Below, piece by piece: positions 1-4,594 of a stretch of DNA of 7,714 nt. Under the pieces are notes generated by a model. It was given only the letters and a program-made list of their open reading frames with translations. It did not search any database and was not told where the DNA came from. The DNA lies in assembly GCA_002292925.1 (NCBI GenBank), contig DBCF01000003.1, positions 1 through 7,714 on the forward strand, given 5' to 3'. The translations under genes were made by a program, and so were the position numbers. The stretch comes from Roseiflexaceae bacterium UBA965 (GTDB lineage Bacteria > Chloroflexota > Chloroflexia > Chloroflexales > Roseiflexaceae). The stretch's first letter is position 1. Each line of letters starts with the position of its first letter.

Positions 1-45
1 GTAGGAAGTGATGTAGGAAGTGAAGTAGGAAGTGAAGTAGGAAGT
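1..45 (+). repeat. 12-bp tandem repeat, about 3.75 copies, C-free
   Basis: The unit GTAGGAAGTGAA is repeated at 1-12 (last base T instead of A), 13-24, 25-36 and, truncated, 37-45. The + strand has no C in this stretch, so the strands are strongly asymmetric. The array is cut by the window edge, so its true length is unknown. A degenerate relative of the same AGGAAG core lies after xseB at 2575-2604. No coding role is seen. Confidence 0.9.
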
Positions 46-59
46 TTTTGACCATCGGC

Positions 60-72
60 GTCATTCCATGAC
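60..72. promoter_or_regulatory. Short palindrome in the aroQ leader
   Basis: GTCAT-TCC-ATGAC is a perfect 5-bp inverted repeat with a 3-nt centre, about 100 nt upstream of the aroQ start. It could be an operator half-site pair, but arms this short also occur by chance. No regulator family is recognised. Confidence 0.2.
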
Positions 73-101
73 AAAGGAATCATTGGTGACGAAGCGCCGG
101 A

Positions 102-135
102 TTGGCATACGCAGACAGTGTTTTTCTCATACAAT
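102..135 (+). promoter_or_regulatory. Weak candidate promoter for aroQ
   Basis: TTGGCA (102-107) resembles a -35 box and is followed after 17 nt by TCTCAT (125-130), a 4-of-6 match to the -10 consensus. An overlapping better -10, TACAAT (130-135), would need a 22-nt spacer. The pair sits about 35-65 nt ahead of the aroQ ATG, a plausible place. Neither combination is strong, so this is tentative. Confidence 0.2.
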
Positions 136-168
136 AGCAACAACAGCAAATCAACAAAGGACACCACC

Positions 169-606
169 ATGCGCATCCTCGTCTTGAATGGACCCAATCT
201 CAATATGCTGGGGACCCGAGAGCCCCATATTTATGGCGCCACCACATTGGCCGACATCGAACAAGCCTTGACGTCTCGAGCAGCCCGGGCCAATGCCATC
301 GTCTATTGTGTGCAATCGAATCATGAAGGGGTGTTGATTGACACGATTCAGCAAGAGCATGCCGCCAGCCACGGCATCATCATCAATCCAGGCGCGTTTA
401 CGCATTACAGTTATGCCATCCGTGATGCATTGAGTGCGGTAGCCTGCCCGGTAATCGAGGTACATATTTCGAATGTCTACAAACGCGAACCGTTCCGGCA
501 TCATTCGGTGATTGCCCCGATTGCCACCGGTCAAATGGCGGGATTGGGGTGGCAGGGGTACCTGATGGCGTTGGAGTGGCTGTTATTGACACAATCACAT
601 AATTAA
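169..606 (+). CDS. aroQ: Type II 3-dehydroquinate dehydratase
   Basis: Cytosolic shikimate-pathway enzyme that dehydrates 3-dehydroquinate to 3-dehydroshikimate. The 145-residue product has the usual length and all family signatures: the N-terminal NGPNLNMLGTREPHIYG at 7-23, holding the lid arginine R17 and catalytic tyrosine Y22; QSNHEG at 49-54; INPGAFTH at 72-79 (active-site N73); and EVHISN at 97-102 with the catalytic histidine H99. REPFRHHS at 106-113 and the G(Q)xAGLG stretch near 121-127 are also conserved. I chose the ATG at 169 because the protein then begins MRILVLNGPNLN like its homologues and AAAGGA (156-161) stands 7 nt upstream. An in-frame GTG at 118 would add 17 low-complexity residues and has no ribosome site. 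accB follows after 89 nt that contain its own promoter. Nothing looks broken. The shikimate step is the only likely role. Confidence 0.97.
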   Translation: MRILVLNGPNLNMLGTREPHIYGATTLADIEQALTSRAARANAIVYCVQSNHEGVLIDTIQQEHAASHGIIINPGAFTHYSYAIRDALSAVACPVIEVHISNVYKREPFRHHSVIAPIATGQMAGLGWQGYLMALEWLLLTQSHN

Positions 607-637
607 ATCGCCGCAGCACATATAATTCAAGCCTGCG

Positions 638-646
638 TGGTATAAT
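638..646 (+). promoter_or_regulatory. Extended -10 promoter of accB-xseA-xseB
   Basis: TGG-TATAAT is a perfect extended -10 element (TGn plus the full consensus hexamer), predicting a transcript start near 652-654 and a leader of about 43 nt before the accB ATG. The -35 position (around 618-623) is poor, which is normal for extended -10 promoters. A second perfect TATAAT lies at 621-626, 14 nt upstream. It could be a second promoter, though no -35 box stands at the right distance from it. Confidence 0.65.
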
Positions 647-656
647 GCGCTACAGC

Positions 657-669
657 GATTGTAACAATC
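657..669. promoter_or_regulatory. Operator-like palindrome at the accB transcript start
   Basis: GATTGT-A-ACAATC is a perfect 6-bp inverted repeat around one base, placed just downstream of the predicted accB transcription start. Its half-site with flank, ACAATCA, recurs at 591-597 and 688-694, the last abutting the accB start codon. The position suits a repressor site or a small leader hairpin. It does not match any fatty-acid regulator operator I can name (for example FapR), so the role is inferred only. Confidence 0.35.
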
Positions 670-695
670 ATGATAGGTGGAGTAACGACAATCAT

Positions 696-1202
696 ATGAC
701 ACACGAACAACACAGCAGTACCGGCACGTTTGCCATTGACGAAGTCCGCGAGCTTTTGAAGTTAATCAACGAGAGTGACATCAGCGAGCTTTCGATTGAA
801 CGTGGTGATGCCCGTCTGCATATTAAACGTGGTCAACCCCAACAAGTGATGATTCACTCACATATGCCCCAAATGAACACCATGACCCAAATGGCACCGG
901 CAGCAGCTGCCCCCGTCAGCGCCCCCGCAACAGCACCGGTGGCAGAGCCAGTCATCAGCGGGCATCAAATCACGTCACCCATGGTAGGGACGTTTTATGC
1001 CACGCCCAACCCCAAGGACCCGCCGTTTGTGAGCGAAGGGGACATGGTCAAGGTTGGCGATCGCTTGTGTATCGTCGAAGCGATGAAAATGATGAACGAA
1101 ATCGAAAGCGACGTGGCCGGCAAAGTCGTCAAGATTTTGGTCAAAGGTGGCCAACCCGTCGAATATGGTCAGGCCCTGATCATCATCGAACCGAGCGCCT
1201 AA
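696..1202 (+). CDS. accB: Biotin carboxyl carrier protein of acetyl-CoA carboxylase
   Basis: Cytosolic carrier subunit of acetyl-CoA carboxylase. Its biotin is carboxylated by AccC and passed to the carboxyltransferase to make malonyl-CoA for fatty acids. The 168-residue product shows the family layout: an N-terminal helical part with the typical VRELLKLINESDISELSIE stretch (17-35), an Ala/Pro-rich flexible linker (about 67-86), and a C-terminal biotinyl domain (about 89-168). EAMKMMNEI (128-136) carries the biotinylated lysine K131, 37 residues before the end as expected. The ATG at 696 is the only sensible start: the in-frame ATG at 645 lies inside the -10 box. Ribosome binding is imperfect, with GGTGGAG (676-682) 13 nt upstream. 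accC is not adjacent; instead xseA starts 1 nt after the stop, so AccC must be encoded elsewhere. Confidence 0.96.
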   Translation: MTHEQHSSTGTFAIDEVRELLKLINESDISELSIERGDARLHIKRGQPQQVMIHSHMPQMNTMTQMAPAAAAPVSAPATAPVAEPVISGHQITSPMVGTFYATPNPKDPPFVSEGDMVKVGDRLCIVEAMKMMNEIESDVAGKVVKILVKGGQPVEYGQALIIIEPSA

Positions 1203-1203
1203 C

Positions 1204-2373
1204 ATGCGCCAAATTGGCCTCGGTGATTTGGCACACCTCATTGGTACCTTGTTGCGCGACCCGTTGCTGGGCGACTTGTGGGTCGAAGCAGAAGTCAGTG
1301 CGTTTAGTGCGTCACCGGCAGGGCATTGGTATATCACCCTCAAAGAGGGCGATATCACCATGCGGGCCAATTGTTGGAAGGGTGTCAATCAACGCCTCAA
1401 ACGCCCCACGGTCGGCGCGATTGTGCAAGTGCATGGTCGCGTCGATTTTTATGGTGCCCGCGGCGAAGTGCAACTCATCGTCGACGATATCCGCGATGTG
1501 GGTGTAGGGTTCGCCCAAGCCGAACTCGAACGCTTGATGACGCAATATGCCGCCATGGCCAAACACCGCCCACTGCCGGCCATACCACAACGGATTGGGG
1601 TGGTGACGTCGCGCACCGGCGCCGCCTACCAAGATGTATTGACCACCCTTACCCAACGCTACCCCTGTGTCGAAGTGCTCCTCGCCCATAGTCCTGTCCA
1701 GGGCCCTGATGCCCCCACCGGTATTGAAGCGGCGCTCGAAGCCTTATATACCGAACCCCTCGATATCATCTTGGTGGTGCGTGGCGGGGGTTCTATCGAA
1801 GATCTGGCCGCATTTAATAACGAAATCGTGGCCCGGGCCATGTTGCGCTCGCCCATCCCGATTATTAGTGGCGTCGGCCACGAAACAGACACCACCTTGG
1901 CTGATATGGTGGCCGACGTGCGGGCTGCCACCCCCACTGCCGCCGCCGTCAAAGCGACCCCCAGCCGGGCAGAGTTATTACAACACCTCGGCAATCTGCG
2001 CTATACCATCGATTACCACATCGCCAACCGCTGTGCCGAAGCCGATATGCGCCTCGATGACAGTGCAGCCCGCTTGCGGCGCGCCGCCCCCGCCCAACGC
2101 ATCGCCGGCTATCAACAAAATTTAAATTATGTCAATCAAAAACTAAATCAGGCGATGCAGCAACGATTAACGATGATGCAGGCCCACGTCGATCGCGTCA
2201 GTGACCGTTTGACGGCGCTCGATCCCCAGGCGGTGCTGGCCCGGGGCTATGCGATTGTGCGTGACAGTGCGGGCAATATCATCAGGAGCACGCAGGCTAG
2301 CCACCCCCAACAAACCATCCACATCCAACTCGCCGATGGCCAAATCGACGCCACGGTAACATCCACACAGTAA
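1204..2373 (+). CDS. xseA: Exodeoxyribonuclease VII large subunit
   Basis: Catalytic subunit of exonuclease VII, which with XseB degrades single-stranded DNA from either end to short oligonucleotides in repair. The 389-residue protein begins with an OB-fold domain (about 1-100; LWVEAEVSAF at 25-34, HWYITLKE at 41-48). The nuclease core follows, with IGVVTSRTGAAYQD (131-144), RGGGSIEDL (193-201), FNNE (204-207) and the GVGHETDTTLAD stretch (223-234). Next comes a helical region (about 255-338) and a C-terminal LARGYAIV segment (345-352) that normally closes the family. It is shorter than the E. coli protein (456 residues), mainly in the helical arm that binds XseB copies, but all core motifs are intact. 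The ATG lies 1 nt after the accB stop with no clear ribosome site, suggesting translational coupling. xseB follows after 10 nt. Confidence 0.96.
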   Translation: MRQIGLGDLAHLIGTLLRDPLLGDLWVEAEVSAFSASPAGHWYITLKEGDITMRANCWKGVNQRLKRPTVGAIVQVHGRVDFYGARGEVQLIVDDIRDVGVGFAQAELERLMTQYAAMAKHRPLPAIPQRIGVVTSRTGAAYQDVLTTLTQRYPCVEVLLAHSPVQGPDAPTGIEAALEALYTEPLDIILVVRGGGSIEDLAAFNNEIVARAMLRSPIPIISGVGHETDTTLADMVADVRAATPTAAAVKATPSRAELLQHLGNLRYTIDYHIANRCAEADMRLDDSAARLRRAAPAQRIAGYQQNLNYVNQKLNQAMQQRLTMMQAHVDRVSDRLTALDPQAVLARGYAIVRDSAGNIIRSTQASHPQQTIHIQLADGQIDATVTSTQ

Positions 2374-2383
2374 GGAAGCGACC

Positions 2384-2572
2384 ATGAGCGAACAACCATC
2401 ACTCGAAGCGATGCTCCGCGAAATCGAAGCGATTGCCGCCCAACTCGAACAAAACACCTTGGCGCTGGATGAATCACTGGCGTTGTATCAACGGGGGGCT
2501 TTGCTCGTCGAGCAAAGCCGGAGCATCCTGGCCCAAGCATCCCTACGCATCAAAGAAATCCAAGGGCAATAA
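2384..2572 (+). CDS. xseB: Exodeoxyribonuclease VII small subunit
   Basis: Small accessory subunit of exonuclease VII. Several copies bind the helical arm of XseA and are needed for a stable enzyme. The 62-residue product is nearly all helix with the family pattern: LEAMLREIEAIAAQLE at 7-22, the turn and LALDESLALYQRG at 26-38, then LLVEQSRSILAQASLRIKEI. Acidic and alanine-rich heptads agree with a two-helix hairpin. The length is slightly below the usual 70-80 residues. AAGGAAG (2372-2378), overlapping the xseA stop, is a good ribosome site 5 nt before the ATG. Immediate placement after xseA confirms the call. It ends the housekeeping cluster; a repeat-rich intergenic region starts 2 nt later. 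Confidence 0.95.
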   Translation: MSEQPSLEAMLREIEAIAAQLEQNTLALDESLALYQRGALLVEQSRSILAQASLRIKEIQGQ

Positions 2573-2574
2573 AC

Positions 2575-2604
2575 GTAGGAAGCGTGAAGCAGGAAGCAGG
2601 AAGT
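2575..2604 (+). repeat. Degenerate GGAAG-type repeat after xseB
   Basis: Three AGGAAG cores (2577-2582, 2591-2596, 2598-2603) lie in an almost pyrimidine-poor strand and begin with GTAGGAAG, as at the left edge of the window (1-45). The spacing is irregular (14 and 7 nt), so this is a decayed or variant copy of the same repeat family, in the same orientation. It directly abuts the inverted repeat at 2605-2649. Confidence 0.7.
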
Positions 2605-2649
2605 AAGGGCGAATCATGCCGGCGAATTCATTCGCCGCTATTCGCCCTT
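2605..2649. repeat. Nested inverted repeat (cruciform or hairpin)
   Basis: A perfect 10-bp outer stem, AAGGGCGAAT (2605-2614) with ATTCGCCCTT (2640-2649), encloses a second perfect palindrome, CGGCGAAT (2620-2627) with ATTCGCCG (2630-2637). The two stems share the GGCGAAT/ATTCGCC core, so alternative pairings are possible. It lies 33 nt after the xseB stop and might end transcription, but no T-tract follows on either strand. A dispersed intergenic repeat is the more likely identity. Confidence 0.75.
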
Positions 2650-2656
2650 GAGGCGG

Positions 2657-2692
2657 ATGCCGGATGGCGCTCATGCCGGATGGCGCTCATGC
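2657..2692 (+). repeat. 16-bp tandem duplication
   Basis: ATGCCGGATGGCGCTC occurs twice without a gap (2657-2672 and 2673-2688), followed by the first four bases of a third copy (2689-2692). No frame gives a recognisable protein across it. It probably arose by slippage or belongs to the same dispersed repeat as the inverted repeat just upstream. Confidence 0.85.
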
Positions 2693-2825
2693 GACGCAAC
2701 AAGCTCTGTCTGTACGCCCCCTCGTCTCCCAACGTCATTGTATGGCGCCGTAGGCGACGTGCAATCTCCTACCGGTAGCGCAACAGTACAATCCACGTAT
2801 GACAAGCCGAGGAGATTCCACGCTA

Positions 2826-2843
2826 CGGTTGCCCATGCAACCG
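2826..2843. promoter_or_regulatory. Operator-like palindrome upstream of the ABC pair
   Basis: CGGTTGC-CCAT-GCAACCG is a perfect 7-bp inverted repeat with a 4-nt centre, ending 3 nt before the candidate -10 box at 2847 and 32 nt before the ABC start codon. A dyad between -35 and -10 is a classic repressor site, such as exporter operons often have for a local regulator. No regulator gene is present in this window. It could instead be a leader hairpin if transcription starts further upstream. Confidence 0.4.
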
Positions 2844-2846
2844 GCA

Positions 2847-2852
2847 TAGAAT
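2847..2852 (+). promoter_or_regulatory. Candidate -10 box of the ABC exporter operon
   Basis: TAGAAT matches 5 of 6 bases of the -10 consensus and lies 23 nt upstream of the ABC start. That would give a very short leader that still contains the ribosome site. No good -35 stands at the right spacing; an activator or the adjacent palindrome may matter. An alternative, TACAAT at 2787-2792, also lacks a -35. Confidence 0.3.
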
Positions 2853-2875
2853 GACGAAGTAGCTGTGAGGTGCCT

Positions 2876-4594
2876 ATGCAATTGGGGCAATCGCTGACGC
2901 TCCGGATTGCGCTGACGCGCAATTATTGGTTTGTGGTGATGATCGGGCTCGCCACCAGTGAAGCGATATTGCTGGTACTCAAACCCCGATTCACCCAACA
3001 AATCATCGATGCCATCATCCAACAACGCGCCATGCAGTGGGCATTGGGTGGGTTTGCGGTGGTGGCGATTTTGGCGCCACTCTGTGCGTGGGCCAGCAAA
3101 ATCGTCGCCAGCCAAAGTGGCTGGCAAGCCAGCAACGCGATTCGCCACGCCGTCGGGCAGGCGATTTTTCAACAGCCCCTCGAGTTTTTTCGCACGCATG
3201 GCGTAGGCGAACTCAGCGAGCGCATCGACGCTGATAGTGGCAAATTACAAGGGGTATTTGGCAGTGCCACGGCCCAATTCGTCAGTGCCGTCGTGCTGAT
3301 TGTCAGTGTGGGCTATCAGACTTGGCAGATCGATATCAGTGTGTTTGGCGCCTTGATGGGGTATCTAGTGATGGGGGCGCTGTTGATTACCTGGACCCAG
3401 CGCGACAACCATACCGCCTGGGAAGCAGAGCGGGTGGCCGATGCGGCGTTGTACGATACCGTCGAAGAAAACTTCGCCAGTATCAGTGATATCAAAGCCG
3501 TGGGCGCCGAGTCGTTTTTGAGCAATCGCCTCACCCCACGCCTCACCACATTGTTACATAGCACACGCACCGCCCGCATGCAAAGCCAAACAGCTGCCAT
3601 CGGCTCGACGCTGGTCAATGCCGTCGGCTGGCTCATCGCCATCGGGATTGGGGTATGGCGCTACCAACACCAGCTGGGCACCATCGGCGATGCCGTGGCG
3701 TTGCTGGGCTACGTTACCTTGATGAGCCAACCTATCGAGCACATCCGGGGCATCGTCCAAGAATTCCAACAAGCCCGCGGCGTACTGCAGCGCCTCGACC
3801 AACTCTCAGCCACCCGCCAACCACCCCACGGCACCACACCCCTCGCCGGCGGGCCGATTGCCGTCAGCCTCACCGCTGTGTCATATCGCTACCCCACCAG
3901 CCCTGATTGGGTGATTCGCAACCTCAATGTGCACATCCCCGCTGGCAGTCACGTGGCCGTGATTGGGCGTACTGGCAGTGGCAAAACCACGTTGGGGCGG
4001 CTGGTGAGTCGTATCGAATCAGCGCAACACGGCGCAGTGACGCTCAACGGCGTGGCGATTGATCAAATCAGCACCGCTTCGTTACGCCAGCAGGTGGCGG
4101 TGGTCAGCCAAGAAGTCGATTTGTTTCATGCCACCCTGCGCGACAACGTGACCTGTTTTGATCCCGACTATAACGACCAACACATCATTGCGGCCTTGAA
4201 TGACGCAGGATTAGCCGAATGGTACGCCACCTTGCCGGAGCAACTCGACACCCTGCTGGGCGCTGGCGAACGGGAATTATCGCCGGGTGAGCAGCAATTA
4301 CTGGCCATCGCGCGGGTGCTGTTGCGCCAACCAGGGCTGGTCATCCTCGACGAAGCCAGTGCCCATATCGACCCGGTCAGTGAGCAACGTCTCAGTGCGG
4401 CGTTGGCCGTACTCGCCCAGCAGCGCACCGTCATCACCATTGCCCACCGCTTGAGTACGGTGCGGGCGGCCGACATGGTGGTGGTGCTGGCGGAAGGGCA
4501 GATTCTCGAAATGGGCGCACCCACCATCCTCGCCCAACAACCAGACAGCCACTACGCCAGACTCCTCGCCACCAACCTGCAGGAGGTGTTATGA
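2876..4594 (+). CDS. ABC exporter half-transporter, subunit 1 (consensus Walker B, degenerate signature)
   Basis: Inner-membrane ABC half-transporter of the exporter type: an N-terminal six-helix membrane domain (about 1-305) fused to an ATPase domain (about 328-572). The 572-residue product has Walker A GRTGSGKTT (364-372, K370), Q-loop Q412, signature LSPGE (468-472, instead of LSGGQ), Walker B LVILDE with catalytic E493, and H-loop H524. I chose the ATG at 2876 because GAGG (2867-2870) lies 5 nt ahead; the GTG at 2870 would overlap that site and add only two residues. The gene overlaps the next by 4 nt (ATGA), so the two are translationally coupled and should form a heterodimer. The altered signature pairs with the partner's altered Walker B in one degenerate ATP site. 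The substrate cannot be told: drug, lipid or peptide export are all possible. Confidence 0.93.
   Translation: MQLGQSLTLRIALTRNYWFVVMIGLATSEAILLVLKPRFTQQIIDAIIQQRAMQWALGGFAVVAILAPLCAWASKIVASQSGWQASNAIRHAVGQAIFQQPLEFFRTHGVGELSERIDADSGKLQGVFGSATAQFVSAVVLIVSVGYQTWQIDISVFGALMGYLVMGALLITWTQRDNHTAWEAERVADAALYDTVEENFASISDIKAVGAESFLSNRLTPRLTTLLHSTRTARMQSQTAAIGSTLVNAVGWLIAIGIGVWRYQHQLGTIGDAVALLGYVTLMSQPIEHIRGIVQEFQQARGVLQRLDQLSATRQPPHGTTPLAGGPIAVSLTAVSYRYPTSPDWVIRNLNVHIPAGSHVAVIGRTGSGKTTLGRLVSRIESAQHGAVTLNGVAIDQISTASLRQQVAVVSQEVDLFHATLRDNVTCFDPDYNDQHIIAALNDAGLAEWYATLPEQLDTLLGAGERELSPGEQQLLAIARVLLRQPGLVILDEASAHIDPVSEQRLSAALAVLAQQRTVITIAHRLSTVRAADMVVVLAEGQILEMGAPTILAQQPDSHYARLLATNLQEVL

Larger units (their letters stand above)
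2573..2875. other. 303-bp intergenic region between xseB and the ABC pair
   Basis: The longest gene-free stretch here. From left to right it holds the GGAAG repeat, the nested inverted repeat and the 16-bp duplication. About 130 nt with no recognised feature follow (2693-2825; a 10-bp palindrome CTACCGGTAG sits at 2769-2778), then the operator-like palindrome and candidate -10 of the ABC operon. Open frames of 60-70 codons cross it, but they have GTG/TTG starts, no ribosome site and no family features. No tRNA or known riboswitch fold was recognised by eye. Confidence 0.6.

Noticed and set aside
118..168. GTG start giving a 17-residue extension of AroQ
   Set aside because: The extension is Ser/Asn/Lys-rich low complexity and has no ribosome site. 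The family begins at MRILVLNGPNLN, and AAAGGA precedes the ATG at 169.
586..591. Perfect TTGACA hexamer at the end of aroQ as a -35 box
   Set aside because: No -10 element stands 16-18 nt downstream; the nearest TATAAT is 29 nt away.
645..695. Upstream in-frame ATG for accB
   Set aside because: It overlaps the TATAAT box at 641-646, so it would lie upstream of the likely transcript start.
2605..2649. Intrinsic terminator of the xseB operon
   Set aside because: The stem is strong, but no T-run follows on either strand; kept as a repeat with possible terminator function.
2657..2700. Resemblance of GCCGGATGGCG to enterobacterial REP sequences
   Set aside because: Only a short GC-rich stretch is shared. 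The matching REP second arm is absent, and the gene content does not suggest an enterobacterium.
2584..2854. Small + strand open frames of 64 and 68 codons in the intergenic region
   Set aside because: They use GTG/TTG starts without ribosome sites, run through repeats and show no recognisable protein pattern.
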